Positions 17,474 to 26,774 of a stretch of DNA of 64,000 nucleotides are shown here, in pieces. The stretch's first letter is position 1. Each line of letters begins with the position of its first letter. The notes beneath the pieces are model-generated. The model searched no databases and was not told where the DNA came from. It worked only from the letters and a program-made list of their open reading frames with translations. This DNA is from Gordonia spumicola (GTDB taxonomy: Bacteria; Actinomycetota; Actinomycetes; Mycobacteriales; Mycobacteriaceae). The stretch is taken from the NCBI RefSeq assembly GCF_009932475.1, contig NZ_BJOV01000005.1, forward strand, positions 1,860,001 to 1,924,000, in the 5' to 3' direction. The position numbers and the translations under genes are program-made.

Positions 17474-18688
17474 ATGAACAAGTCATTGAACGTCCTCGTC
17501 AGCGGCGCGTCGATCGCGAGACCCGCCACCGCACTCCTCCTCGCCCGCCTCGGCCACACCGTCACCGTCGTCGAACGAGCGCCTGCCCTCCGCACCGGCG
17601 GCCAGACCGTCGACCTCCGCGGCGCGGGGCGGACCGTCGTCGACCGCATGGGATTGACCGCGGTGACCGACGCCAAGCTCCTGCACCAGCGCGGCGTCGC
17701 GACAGTCGACACCCGTGGACGTCACTTCAGCGAGCTGTCCGTCGAGGCGTTCGACGGCAACGGCATCGTGTCCACCCACGAGATCCTTCGCGGCGACCTC
17801 GCCGAGAGCATCGTCGGCGCGGTCCCGTCCTCCGTCGAATGGATCTGGGACGACACCGTGACCGCCGTCGAGCGGGCCCGCGATCACGTCGACGTCTCGT
17901 TCGAGAAGACCGACGACCGCCGCTTCGATCTCGTGGTGGGCGCCGACGGACTCAACTCCGCTGTCCGACGGGCCTGCTTCGGCCCCGACGAGGCGTACCT
18001 CGACCCGATCGGACTCCGCTACGCGTGGTTCACGGCCACCATCGACCAACCGCTCGACGACTGGTACCTCATGCACAACCACGTCGGCGGACGCGTCGTC
18101 TCCTGCCGCCCGTCGCGGGTCGACGGCACCGTCAAGGCGTCCCTCGCGATCCGCGGAACCGACGAGACTCCCCTGCGTGACCGCGCCGCGCAGTGGGACA
18201 TGTTCGACGACGCGTTCGCCGAGGTCGGATGGGTGGCGCCGCAGCTACTGGAGCAGATGCGGGACGCCGACGACTGGGCGTACGCGGACCTCGCCGCCGT
18301 GCGCATGGACTCGTTCGCCCGCGACCGCGTCGCCCTCGTCGGCGACGCCGGGTACTGCCCCACCCCGCTGACCGGTCTCGGCACCACTCTGGCGCTGGTG
18401 GGCGCGTACGTGCTCGCGGGCGAGATCGAACGGGCCGACGACCTCGACACCGCCCTGGCCGGCTACGAGACCGTGATGCGCCCGTTCATCGACCGCTGCC
18501 GACAACTGCCGCCCGGCGGCGCATCCGGATACGCGCCGTCGAGCCGACTCGCCGTCGTCCTCGGACGCTGGACGTACCGGTCGATGAACCGGTGGCCGAT
18601 GCGGAACCTGCTCGCCCCGCAGTTCGCCAAGGCCGACGGGATCGACCTTCCCGACTACCGGCCCGCCGCTACAACGCCGCGCGTATGA
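17474..18688 (+). CDS. FAD-dependent monooxygenase (TetX/PHBH-like)
   Basis: This is a class A flavoprotein hydroxylase. The 404-residue protein has the N-terminal Rossmann fold LVSGASIARPATALLLARLGH with acidic Glu34, the DG motif VVGADGLNSAVRR and the GD motif VALVGDAGYCPTPLTGLGT. The usual GASIAGP has Arg in place of the third Gly (GASIARP), which is uncommon. Relatives act on aromatic compounds or tetracyclines; the substrate here is unknown. The divergent GntR-TetR regulator suggests induction by a small molecule. The stop overlaps the convergent octT gene by 20 bases. Confidence 0.87.
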   Translation: MNKSLNVLVSGASIARPATALLLARLGHTVTVVERAPALRTGGQTVDLRGAGRTVVDRMGLTAVTDAKLLHQRGVATVDTRGRHFSELSVEAFDGNGIVSTHEILRGDLAESIVGAVPSSVEWIWDDTVTAVERARDHVDVSFEKTDDRRFDLVVGADGLNSAVRRACFGPDEAYLDPIGLRYAWFTATIDQPLDDWYLMHNHVGGRVVSCRPSRVDGTVKASLAIRGTDETPLRDRAAQWDMFDDAFAEVGWVAPQLLEQMRDADDWAYADLAAVRMDSFARDRVALVGDAGYCPTPLTGLGTTLALVGAYVLAGEIERADDLDTALAGYETVMRPFIDRCRQLPPGGASGYAPSSRLAVVLGRWTYRSMNRWPMRNLLAPQFAKADGIDLPDYRPAATTPRV

Positions 18689-19388
18689 CGGGGGCGACGG
18701 CGTCCGCGATCGCGGCGTGCGCGTCGACACTCCAGTGGATCCCGTCGGGGTTCATGACTGCGTCCGGATCGTCGTACGCCGCCGAGGTGACCTCGTAGAA
18801 GCCGGTGGTGGTCGCGATGCCGTGCTCGTGCGCCCACCGCCCGATCGCCGACGTCAACGGAACCCGTCCGGGATGCGCGTGACCGTAGTACGGGCTGTCG
18901 TGCGTGGACGGCAGGCACACCACGATCGGCAGGTCGGGACGCAGATGCGCGACGGCTCCGCGGATCTTCTCGAAGTAGTCGACCGTGACCGCGACGGGCA
19001 GGGCCATCGGCCAACCGAGCGGCGACAGCCGGGGCTGCAGCCACGAGTAGCCGTCGCGCACCACCTGGCGCAGACGAGCGGGCCGCAGGTAGCGGATCTG
19101 CTCGCGCAGCGCGGTCGGCAGCGGCGACGGCAGCGAGTCCATGCCGCCGAACGCGAGTACCAAGACGTCGGCCTTCGGCAGCGCCGCCCAGATCCGCGGA
19201 TCCTGCGTGATCGCCCACCACACGTCGCGGCTCGTCCAGCCGATGCGGGCGAACAGGTCCACCTCGCGTCCCACCTGCTCGCCGACGAGGTTCGGCCAGA
19301 TCCTCGGATCGTCGGACGGCAGACCGCCCGTCTCGTCGTAGTACGACAGCGAGTCGCCCAGCACCATGATCGAACCCACGGAGGTCAC
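18669..19388 (-). CDS. octT: SGNH acyltransferase, OctT-like
   Basis: In mycobacteria OctT adds octanoate to diglucosylglycerate, the primer of methylglucose lipopolysaccharide. The 239-residue SGNH-fold protein has the nucleophile block GDS at 11-13, GGMDSLPS in block III and the C-terminal Asp215-Gly-Ile-His218 pair. Conserved stretches such as LPTALREQIRYLRP and WPNLVGEQ match my memory of Rv2418c. Position next to gpgP supports it. GTG 19388 is preceded by AAAGG only three bases away; GTG 19379 is an alternative start. Confidence 0.82.
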   Translation of the reverse strand: MTSVGSIMVLGDSLSYYDETGGLPSDDPRIWPNLVGEQVGREVDLFARIGWTSRDVWWAITQDPRIWAALPKADVLVLAFGGMDSLPSPLPTALREQIRYLRPARLRQVVRDGYSWLQPRLSPLGWPMALPVAVTVDYFEKIRGAVAHLRPDLPIVVCLPSTHDSPYYGHAHPGRVPLTSAIGRWAHEHGIATTTGFYEVTSAAYDDPDAVMNPDGIHWSVDAHAAIADAVAPVIRAAL

Positions 19389-19396
19389 AAACCTTT

Positions 19397-20113
19397 CTAT
19401 TGAACGCCCAGGTCGGCCGATTCGGCCGACGCGTTCCACACGTCCAGACGCCACACCGGCGCTTCGTCGTCGCTCGCCGAATGGCCGGACAGCTGCACCC
19501 AGCTGGTGTTGGCGAGTCCCCCGAACACCGGCCAGTTCGCCACGGGCAGTCCGAGCAGGCCCGCGGTCAGCGCGGCGATGCAGCCACCGTGCGCGACGAG
19601 GACGACGGGAGCGTCGGCGACGTCGCCGCGTCCCCAGTCGTCGAGGCCCGCGACGAGTTCGTCGACGACCGGGAGCATGCGCTGCGCCACCTGCACGCGA
19701 CTCTCGCCGTTCGGGGGCGTCCACGTCGAATCGTCGCGCCAGACCCGACGCGCACCCGGCATCTCGGCGTCGACCTCGTGGTGAGTCATGCCCTGCCAGT
19801 CGCCGAGATGAGTCTCGCGCAGGCGCACGTCGGTCGCCACGTCCTGACCGGTCACCGCGCCGATGGCCCGTGCCGTCTCGTGCGCGCGACGCAGATCAGA
19901 CGACAGGATCACCAGCGGCGACCGCGTCGCGATCGCTCGCCCGGCGACCCTCGCCTGCTCGACGCCGACGTCGGAGAGGTCTGTGTCGAGCTGGCCCTGC
20001 ATCCGCTGCGTCGCGTTGTACAGGGTCTGTCCGTGCCGGAGCAGGATCAACCGCCGGACGACCGGCGTCAACCGTTCGACGCTGGAGTCCCCCGGATCCG
20101 GTTCGCCGATCAT
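19397..20113 (-). CDS. gpgP: Histidine phosphatase, likely glucosyl-3-phosphoglycerate phosphatase GpgP
   Basis: GpgP removes phosphate from glucosyl-3-phosphoglycerate, the second step toward methylglucose lipopolysaccharides. The 238-residue protein has the catalytic RHGQT at 26-30, RRAHETARAI, Glu in RETHLGDWQG and the second histidine in VAHGGC. It is annotated elsewhere as phosphoglycerate mutase, but the neighbour octT favours GpgP. Its start overlaps the rsfS stop by four bases. A general phosphatase role cannot be excluded. Confidence 0.88.
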   Translation of the reverse strand: MIGEPDPGDSSVERLTPVVRRLILLRHGQTLYNATQRMQGQLDTDLSDVGVEQARVAGRAIATRSPLVILSSDLRRAHETARAIGAVTGQDVATDVRLRETHLGDWQGMTHHEVDAEMPGARRVWRDDSTWTPPNGESRVQVAQRMLPVVDELVAGLDDWGRGDVADAPVVLVAHGGCIAALTAGLLGLPVANWPVFGGLANTSWVQLSGHSASDDEAPVWRLDVWNASAESADLGVQ

Positions 20114-20526
20114 TCCGCGGGGATGACGGCGTCGTCGTCCGTGTCGCCCTCGGGTCGCGTCGCGGGCTCCACGCCCTCGATGTCCAGGAGCGGGCAGTCC
20201 TTCCAGAGGCGTTCGAGGCCGTAGAAGTCGCGCTCGTCGTCGTGCTGCACGTGGACGACGATGTCGCCGTAGTCGAGCAGCGCCCAGCGTCCCTCACGGG
20301 TGCCTTCGCGACGCAACGGCTGGTGACCGCCTTCGCGGAGCTTGTCCTCGATCTCTTCGACGATCGAGTTCACCTGGCGCTCGTTGTCGGCCGAGCAGAT
20401 CAGGAACACGTCGGTGATGACGAGATGCTCGGACACGTCGATCGCGGCCACGTTGGTCGCGAGTCGCTCGACCGCGGCGTGTGCGGCGATCGTCGTCATC
20501 TCGAGGGACTCGGCGGAGACGCTCAC
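20110..20526 (-). CDS. rsfS: Ribosome silencing factor RsfS
   Basis: RsfS binds L14 of the large subunit and blocks subunit joining when nutrients are scarce. The 138-residue protein has the core [27 protein letters not shown] and the signature [28 protein letters not shown]. The acidic tail ([14 protein letters not shown]) is extra. GTG 20526 overlaps the nadD stop by four bases (GTGA) and AAAGGA lies seven bases upstream. The nadD-rsfS-gpgP-octT order is the mycobacterial one. Confidence 0.95.
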   Translation of the reverse strand: MSVSAESLEMTTIAAHAAVERLATNVAAIDVSEHLVITDVFLICSADNERQVNSIVEEIEDKLREGGHQPLRREGTREGRWALLDYGDIVVHVQHDDERDFYGLERLWKDCPLLDIEGVEPATRPEGDTDDDAVIPAE

Positions 20527-21188
20527 TGGGATTCCTTTCGGTACAGACCGTGCTTGTTGATGTACTGGACGACGCCGTCGGGCACGAGGTACCAGACGGG
20601 ACGTCCAGCGCCCGCTCGCGCCCGGCAGTCCGTCGACGAGATCGCCAGGGCGGGGATCTCGATCAGCTGGAGCGCGTCGGCGGGCTTGGACGCCAGATGC
20701 TCGGTCAGATGGGTGGCATTGAGTTCGTATCCGGGCCGCGACACTCCGATGAAGCGCGCGAGCTCGAACAAGTCCTCCCAATCATGCCAGTTCAGAATCG
20801 TTTCGAGGGCATCGGCACCGGTGATGAAGAACAGGTCGTCACCCGGATACGCCCGCCTCAGGTCGCGCAGGGTGTCGACCGTGTAGGTGACGCCGGCCCG
20901 TTCGATGTCCACACGGCTCACCGTGAACTGCGGATTCGAGGCCGTCGCGATCACGGTCATCAGGTACCTGTGCTCGGCCGGGCTGACGTGCCGCGACGGG
21001 TCCGCCGCGTGCTCGCCCTCCTTCTGCCACGGCCGCCCGGTGGGCACGAAGATCACTCCGTCGAGCTTGAAGCGATGCGCCACCTCGCTCGCCGCGACGA
21101 GGTGCCCGTTGTGGATGGGATCGAAGGTTCCGCCCATCACGCCGATGCGGCGCGGCTTCGCGGTGCCGGGTGACATGTGTCCTGACAT
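20523..21188 (-). CDS. nadD: Nicotinate-nucleotide adenylyltransferase
   Basis: NadD adenylates nicotinate mononucleotide in NAD synthesis. The 221-residue protein has [11 protein letters not shown] at 19-29 and ISSTDCRAR near the C-terminus, which hold ATP. ATG 21188 is the longest start; ATG 21176 ([10 protein letters not shown]) is equally possible. It heads the operon with rsfS. It is annotated nadD rather than coaD because of the nucleotidyltransferase C-terminal motif and synteny. Confidence 0.94.
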   Translation of the reverse strand: MSGHMSPGTAKPRRIGVMGGTFDPIHNGHLVAASEVAHRFKLDGVIFVPTGRPWQKEGEHAADPSRHVSPAEHRYLMTVIATASNPQFTVSRVDIERAGVTYTVDTLRDLRRAYPGDDLFFITGADALETILNWHDWEDLFELARFIGVSRPGYELNATHLTEHLASKPADALQLIEIPALAISSTDCRARAGAGRPVWYLVPDGVVQYINKHGLYRKESQ

Positions 21189-21209
21189 TACGCGTCGGCG
21201 TCAGTCGGG

Positions 21210-22625
21210 TTACACCGGCAGCAGGTCGGCGATCACCTTGCCGAGTTGATCGACGTTGCGGCACTCGAACATGTCGATCGCGTCGCCGTACGCCGAAGCC
21301 GCCGAGTCGCCCGAGTCCCAGTGCTCCTTGCGTTCCGGGTTCAGCCAGTACGCGTTGCGGACCTTGTCGCGGATCTTCGACAGCGAGTCGACGTGCGTCG
21401 GCCGGAAGTTGTTGCGGGCGTCGCCGAGGATCAACAGTGCGCTGCGATGCGTCAACGAGTCGAGGTAGAGGTCGGCGAACCCCTTCAGCATGTGCCCGTA
21501 GTCGGAGTGGCCGTCGCGCAGGCTGATCTGCGCCTGCGTGAGCATCGTCGTCATGCGTTCGCCGAACTGCGCGTCGTCGTTGCCGCGCGCGAAGAAGTCG
21601 GTCACCTCGTCGACCGTGTCGACGAACGCGAACACCCGCACGTTGGAGAACTGCTGACGCAACGCGTAGACCAGTTGCAACGTGAACTGGCTGAACCCGG
21701 ACACCGAACCGGACACGTCGCAGATCACGATCAGCTCGGGCTTCCCCGGCCGCGGCTTGCGGCGACGCAGGTCGATCGGCACGCCGCCGGTCGACATCGA
21801 CGCGCGCAGCGTGGCTCGCACGTCGACGGCCGCGTGCTTGTTCCGACGACGACGGAACTCGAGTTTGGACGCCAGGAGCCGCGCGATCGGGTCGATAGTG
21901 CGACGCATCTTGATCATGTCCTGCGGATTCGCCGAGAAGAAGTCGATGTTCTCCGGCAGCTTCGGAACCGCGTACTGGGCGACGGCGTCACGCCCGCGCA
22001 CCTGTGCCATCCGACGCTGCGTCTCCGTCTCCACGGCCTGGCGCAGACGTGCGGTCGCATCGCGTGCGGCCTGGCGGTTGAGCGGGTCGGTGCCGGGACG
22101 TTCCCCGTCTCTCCCCTGGCCGCCGGCCATCGCCGCGGCGATCCGTGCGATCAGCGTCTGCGGGGAGATCACCGACATCGCCTGGTACACCGAGTACGAC
22201 TCGCCCTGCGCCGACTCGTACCGCCCCATCTCGGCGACGATCAGCGCCACCATCTGGTCGAACCGGCCGTCGGCCATCGCTTCGGGATCGGCGAGGGTCT
22301 GCGTGACGAGTTCCCGGATCGCGTCGACGTCCACTTCGCCGTCGGCGTCGCGCTTGATCACGGTGCTGGCCACCCGTGCCTCGTTGCCGAGCGGGAACCA
22401 CAGTTCGAAGCACCTGTCGAACGTGTCGCGATGCAGATGATCGGACAGGATCGTCGCCGCCAGCCCTTCCCGCAGCGCCTCGCGATCGAGCAGGTCGAGC
22501 ACCGTCATCGCCTGTCCGGCGTCGATCAGGTTCGACGGGCCGACGGTGATCCCCCGGCCCCGCAGGTCCTCCACGAAACCGGTGAGCGTGTCGACGACCT
22601 TCTCGACTCCGGCGCCACTGCGCAC
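21210..22625 (-). CDS. VWA-domain protein (CoxE-like), partner of MoxR ATPase
   Basis: The 471-residue protein has a helical N-terminal half, an Arg/Lys-rich middle (KLEFRRRRNKHAA) and a C-terminal von Willebrand A domain with MIDAS motif DVSGSVS at 303-309 and conserved GDARNNFR. MoxR/VWA pairs act as chaperone-like modules that insert cofactors or mature complexes; the client here is unknown. GTG 22625 lies one base after the moxR stop. M. tuberculosis has the same pair (Rv2425c-Rv2426c) before proA. Confidence 0.87.
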   Translation of the reverse strand: MRSGAGVEKVVDTLTGFVEDLRGRGITVGPSNLIDAGQAMTVLDLLDREALREGLAATILSDHLHRDTFDRCFELWFPLGNEARVASTVIKRDADGEVDVDAIRELVTQTLADPEAMADGRFDQMVALIVAEMGRYESAQGESYSVYQAMSVISPQTLIARIAAAMAGGQGRDGERPGTDPLNRQAARDATARLRQAVETETQRRMAQVRGRDAVAQYAVPKLPENIDFFSANPQDMIKMRRTIDPIARLLASKLEFRRRRNKHAAVDVRATLRASMSTGGVPIDLRRRKPRPGKPELIVICDVSGSVSGFSQFTLQLVYALRQQFSNVRVFAFVDTVDEVTDFFARGNDDAQFGERMTTMLTQAQISLRDGHSDYGHMLKGFADLYLDSLTHRSALLILGDARNNFRPTHVDSLSKIRDKVRNAYWLNPERKEHWDSGDSAASAYGDAIDMFECRNVDQLGKVIADLLPV

Positions 22626-22626
22626 G

Positions 22627-23523
22627 TCAGCCGAGTTTCAGTTCGCGGATCGCGGTGGTCACGTCGGGACGGTGCTTGAGCACCACCCCGAGGGTCTTCG
22701 CGATGAGCGACTCGTCGAGCCGGCCGCCCTTGACCGCGTCCTCGCCGGACGTCATCGCCAGGAGCGTATTGCCCCAGTCGATGGTCTCGGCGACCGACGG
22801 CTTCTTCTTGATGTCCAGGCCGCGCAGGACGCCGATCACCCGGACGATCTCGGTCGCGACCTTCTCCGGCAGATCGGGGACGCGCGACGCCAGGATCTGA
22901 CGTTCGAGGGCGGCGTCCGGGAAATCGATGTAGAGGTACAGGCATCGACGCTTGAGGGCCTCGGACAGTTCCCGGTTGGCGTTCGAGGTGAGGAGCACGA
23001 TCGGGCGTCGCTGGGCCGTGACGGTGCCCATCTCCGGGATCGTGATGGCGAAGTCGCTGAGCACTTCCAGGAGCAGTCCCTCGATGTCGACGTCGGCCTT
23101 GTCGATCTCGTCGATCAGCAGGACGGTCGGCTCCGTGCGGCTGATCGCCGTCAGCAGGGGCCTCGCCAGCAGGAACTCTTCGGAGAAGATGTCGTTCTTG
23201 GTCGCGTCCCAGTCACGGCTGCCCGCGGCCTGGATCGCGAGGATCTGCTTGGCGTGATTCCACTCGTACAGCGCGCGGGCCTCGTCGATGCCCTCATAGC
23301 ACTGTAGTCGGATCAGTTCCGCTCCCGTCGCCTGCGCGATGGCCCGCGCCAGCTCGGTCTTGCCGACGCCCGCCGGGCCCTCGACGAGCAGCGGCTTGCC
23401 GAGACGATCGGCGAGGAACGTCGTCGTGGACGTGGCCGCGTCGGCGAGGTACCCGGTCTCCTTGAGGCGGGCGTTCACGTCCGCGGTGTCGATGAACGCG
23501 GGTGTCACGTCGGCCGCGATCAT
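22627..23523 (-). CDS. MoxR family AAA+ ATPase
   Basis: The 298-residue ATPase has Walker A GPAGVGKT at 49-56, Walker B VLLIDEID at 134-141, sensor-1 Asn in [14 protein letters not shown] and the arginine finger region [12 protein letters not shown]. It works with the VWA protein encoded next. ATG 23523 overlaps the proA stop by four bases (ATGA). The frame is open much further upstream across proA but is a shadow there. Client proteins are not evident. Confidence 0.9.
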   Translation of the reverse strand: MIAADVTPAFIDTADVNARLKETGYLADAATSTTTFLADRLGKPLLVEGPAGVGKTELARAIAQATGAELIRLQCYEGIDEARALYEWNHAKQILAIQAAGSRDWDATKNDIFSEEFLLARPLLTAISRTEPTVLLIDEIDKADVDIEGLLLEVLSDFAITIPEMGTVTAQRRPIVLLTSNANRELSEALKRRCLYLYIDFPDAALERQILASRVPDLPEKVATEIVRVIGVLRGLDIKKKPSVAETIDWGNTLLAMTSGEDAVKGGRLDESLIAKTLGVVLKHRPDVTTAIRELKLG

Positions 23524-24779
23524 GCCGGACGCACCTGACCGTCGCCCCAGACCAGCCATTTCGTGGACGTGAGCTCGGTGAGTCCCATCGGACCGCGCGC
23601 GTGCAGCTTCTGCGTCGAGATGCCGATCTCCGCGCCGAACCCGAACTGCTCGCCGTCGGTGAACGCGGTGGAGGCGTTCACCATCACGGCGGCGGCGTCC
23701 ACGCGGGCGGTGAACTCGTTGGCCGCGGTCAGCGAGCCGGTGACGATGGCCTCCGTGTGCCCGGTGCCGTACTCGGCGATGTGGTCGATCGCGGCGTCGA
23801 GTCCGTCGACCACCTTGAGGGCGATGTCGAGCGAGAGGTACTCGCGGTGCCAGTCGTCCTCGGTGGCGGGTTCGAAGCCTGGTTCGTCGCTGTGGATCAC
23901 GACGCCCTGAGCCTGCAGAGCCGTGGTGATCGGGCCGAGTGCGGCGTCGGCCGCCGCCTTGTCGATCAGTACCGTCTCGACGGTGTTGCACACGCTCGGC
24001 CTGCGGGTCTTGGCGTTCATGATGATGCGGGTCGCGATGTCGACGTCGGCGTCGGCGTGCACGTAGATGTGGCAGTTCCCGGTGCCCGTCTCGATCGTCG
24101 GGACGGTCGCGTCGCGGACCACAGCCGAGATCAGCCCGGCACCGCCGCGCGGGATCACGACGTCGACCAGGCCGCGGGCGCGGATGAGCGCGGTGACGCT
24201 GTCTCTCGTCTCGCTCGGCAGCAGGGCGACGGCGTCAGCGTTCACCTTGTGCGTGGTCAGGACCTCACGGAGGATCGCCACGAGCGCGGCGTTCGAGTCG
24301 GCGGCCGACGACGAGCCGCGCAACAGCACCGCGTTGCCCGCCTTGAACGAGATGCCGAACCCGTCGACGGTCACGTTCGGGCGAGCCTCGTACACGAATC
24401 CGACCACTCCGAGCGGAACCCGCACCTGACGGAGGTCGAGGCCGTTGGGCAGCGTCTTGCCCGCCGTGACCTGTCCGACCGGGTCGGGCAGGGCGGCGAC
24501 CTGACGCAGCCCGCCGGTGATGCCCGCGATGCGCTCGGGCGTCAACCGGAGTCGGTCGACGAGGGACGCCTCGGTGCCCGCCGCTTCGGCGCGTTCCACA
24601 TCGGTCGCGTTGGCGGCGAGGACGGTGTCGGCGGCGGCGTCGATCGCGTCGGCCGCCGCCTCCAGCACCGAGTTCTTCTGGGCGGTGGTCAGTGTCGCGA
24701 GGCTGCGGGACGCCTGCTTGGCGGCGGTCGCGAGGTCGGTGACGACAGCGGTGACGTCCTCGAGGGTTGGTGCGCTCAT
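23520..24779 (-). CDS. proA: Gamma-glutamyl phosphate reductase
   Basis: ProA reduces gamma-glutamyl phosphate to glutamate semialdehyde in proline synthesis. The 419-residue protein has the NADPH-binding [19 protein letters not shown] and the catalytic Cys264 in [11 protein letters not shown]. Its start overlaps the stop of the histidine kinase gene by four bases, so it should be translated from the two-component mRNA, and its stop overlaps the moxR start by four. proB is not in the window. Confidence 0.96.
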   Translation of the reverse strand: MSAPTLEDVTAVVTDLATAAKQASRSLATLTTAQKNSVLEAAADAIDAAADTVLAANATDVERAEAAGTEASLVDRLRLTPERIAGITGGLRQVAALPDPVGQVTAGKTLPNGLDLRQVRVPLGVVGFVYEARPNVTVDGFGISFKAGNAVLLRGSSSAADSNAALVAILREVLTTHKVNADAVALLPSETRDSVTALIRARGLVDVVIPRGGAGLISAVVRDATVPTIETGTGNCHIYVHADADVDIATRIIMNAKTRRPSVCNTVETVLIDKAAADAALGPITTALQAQGVVIHSDEPGFEPATEDDWHREYLSLDIALKVVDGLDAAIDHIAEYGTGHTEAIVTGSLTAANEFTARVDAAAVMVNASTAFTDGEQFGFGAEIGISTQKLHARGPMGLTELTSTKWLVWGDGQVRPA

Positions 24780-25915
24780 GGGTCCAGGTTAGCGCTGCCC
24801 TCCGACATCCCCGACGCGGGCAGCGACACCGTGAACACGGCACCCGACGCGGGGCCGTCGCTCGTCGCCGAGATGTCGCCGCCGTGCGCGTCGACCAGGC
24901 TCCGAGCGATCGTCAGCCCGATTCCGCTGCCCCCGTCGGGCCCGCTCCCTTCCCGTCTGCCCCGCGCGGTGTCGGCACGGTAGAACCTGTCGAACACGTG
25001 CGGCAGGTGGTCGGCCGCGATGCCCTCCCCGGTGTCGGCGACGGTGAACACCGCGCGATCTCCGTCCCCGCGGGCGGCGATCGTCACCGTTCCACCCGAC
25101 GGGGTGTGCCTGCGGGCGTTGTCGAGGAGGTTGCCGAGCACCTGACCGATGCGAGCGGGGTCCGCGTGCACCGCGACGGCCGGTCCGGCGTCGACGACCA
25201 GGGCGATCCCCGCGTCGGAGTACGCCTTCCCGGCAGCCGTGACGGCCGCGCGGACCAACTCGTCCGACGTCGTGGGTTCGGGCCGGACGGCGTCGAGCCC
25301 CTCCTGCACCCGCGACACCGCGTTGACGTCCTCGGCGAGTCGCGCCAGGCGCCGCGTCCCTGTCCGGAGCACGCGGATCAAGTCGGCGTCGGCCACCCGC
25401 ACACCGTCCTCGAGGGCCTCGAGATGCGATTCGATGGTCGCGATCGGGGTCCGCATCTCGTGACCTAGATCGGCGAGCATGCGCCTCCGGGTGGTCTCGG
25501 TCTCGCCGAGCCGATGCGCGAGCCGATTGACGGCATCGGCCAAGTCGGCGAATTCGCGGCCGAGGCCGGCGTCGACGACAGTCGTGTCGTATCGTCCGCG
25601 CGCGATGTCACCCGCGGACTCGGCGAGCGCCGCGACCGACCGGTCGACGCGTCGTGCGAGCCACCAGCTGACGGCGAGCGCGATGAGCACGGCGACGACG
25701 GCCGCGATGCCCCATGCCGGGAACAGCGTGCCCCGGAAGGCCATCTCGATGTGCGCGGCCAGGTCCGAGTCCTCGGATATCCCCGCCTGCATCAGATGGT
25801 CGTGGAAGAGGCTCGGCGCGATCAGCACCGACATCACCGCGGCCGTCGCCAGGCACCCGATCAAGACGAGCGACGACGCCAGGAACAAGCGCGTGCCGAA
25901 CCCGATGCGTCTCAT
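24776..25915 (-). CDS. Sensor histidine kinase
   Basis: The 379-residue kinase has transmembrane segments at about 9-33 and 65-87 enclosing a very small external loop (about 30 residues), then a HAMP domain, a dimerisation/phosphoacceptor domain with His152 in [10 protein letters not shown], and a HATPase with N-box [14 protein letters not shown] and GSGIGL. The short loop suggests sensing in or near the membrane. It follows its response regulator with ATGA overlap. The divergent DUF305 gene hints at a metal or envelope signal. Confidence 0.92.
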   Translation of the reverse strand: MRRIGFGTRLFLASSLVLIGCLATAAVMSVLIAPSLFHDHLMQAGISEDSDLAAHIEMAFRGTLFPAWGIAAVVAVLIALAVSWWLARRVDRSVAALAESAGDIARGRYDTTVVDAGLGREFADLADAVNRLAHRLGETETTRRRMLADLGHEMRTPIATIESHLEALEDGVRVADADLIRVLRTGTRRLARLAEDVNAVSRVQEGLDAVRPEPTTSDELVRAAVTAAGKAYSDAGIALVVDAGPAVAVHADPARIGQVLGNLLDNARRHTPSGGTVTIAARGDGDRAVFTVADTGEGIAADHLPHVFDRFYRADTARGRREGSGPDGGSGIGLTIARSLVDAHGGDISATSDGPASGAVFTVSLPASGMSEGSANLDP

Positions 25916-26649
25916 CGGCCGTCGCCCATCCGGTAGCCGACGCCGCGGACGGTGACCACATAGCGCGGGTTGGACGCGTCGTCGCCGAGTTTGCGACGAA
26001 GATGGCCGACGTGGACGTCGACGAGGTGATCTGCGCCCTTCCATCCGGTCCGCCAGACGGCGTCGATCAACGCCGACCGGGTCACGACGACGCCGGGATC
26101 GGCCGACAGGACGGCGAGTACGTCGAACTCGGTGCGTGTGAGGTGAACCGGCTCGTCTGCCACCGTCACCTCGCGGGCCGCGACGTCGATCGTCAGGTCG
26201 CCTAACGTACGGAGCTCTCGGGGCGCGGTCCGCGCGGCCGGGCCGCCGAGCCCGCCGCGCGGGCGACGGATCCGGGCCTGGATGCGGGCCGACAGTTCGC
26301 GGGGACTGAACGGCTTCGTCATGTAGTCGTCGGCGCCGACCGACAGTCCGATCAGCGTGTCGACCTCGTCGCTGCGCGCGGTCAGGATCACCACGTACGC
26401 GTCGGAGAACTCCCGCACGCGCCTGCACACCTCGACTCCGTCCAGCCCGGGGAGACCGAGGTCGAGCACCATCACGTCCGGGTCGACGTCACGAGCCCGA
26501 TCGACCGCCCGCATGCCGTCGCCCACCGTCGTCACGTCGAAACCGTCGCGTTCGAGATAGGAGGTGACGAGACTCGCGAGATCGGGCTCGTCCTCGACGA
26601 CCATCGCTCTCAGTGCGTGTCGCACGGGTTGACTCATGCCGTCCATCAT
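25912..26649 (-). CDS. OmpR-type response regulator
   Basis: The 245-residue regulator has a receiver domain with acidic pair E19-D20, phosphoacceptor Asp63 in VLDLGLP and Lys in MTKPF. The C-terminal winged helix includes LTRTEFDVLAVL and VDVHVGHLRRKLGDD. Start candidates are ATG 26649 and later in-frame ATGs, of which ATG 26637 (MSQPVR) is possible. An 11-bp-spaced direct repeat lies just upstream (26679-26696), the geometry used by OmpR proteins. It is divergent from the DUF305 gene. Confidence 0.92.
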   Translation of the reverse strand: MMDGMSQPVRHALRAMVVEDEPDLASLVTSYLERDGFDVTTVGDGMRAVDRARDVDPDVMVLDLGLPGLDGVEVCRRVREFSDAYVVILTARSDEVDTLIGLSVGADDYMTKPFSPRELSARIQARIRRPRGGLGGPAARTAPRELRTLGDLTIDVAAREVTVADEPVHLTRTEFDVLAVLSADPGVVVTRSALIDAVWRTGWKGADHLVDVHVGHLRRKLGDDASNPRYVVTVRGVGYRMGDGR

Positions 26650-26678
26650 GGCGGTGCCGGACGCTCGCAGTCGAAGGG

Positions 26679-26696
26679 CTTGAGGAGATCTTGAGG
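26679..26696. promoter_or_regulatory. Direct repeat, predicted response-regulator site
   Basis: CTTGAGG occurs at 26679-26685 and again at 26690-26696, an 11-base period separated by AGAT. Tandem half-sites one helical turn apart are the normal target of OmpR-family dimers. It lies 30 bases before the regulator start and 79 bases before the divergent DUF305 gene, so it could control both. Confidence 0.5.
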
Positions 26697-26774
26697 CGAG
26701 CTACAGCCGAAACCCGGTGCGGGACGTGCACACTCGGTCGAGTACCCCGAACAGCCCTGGAAAGGTGATGTCCC

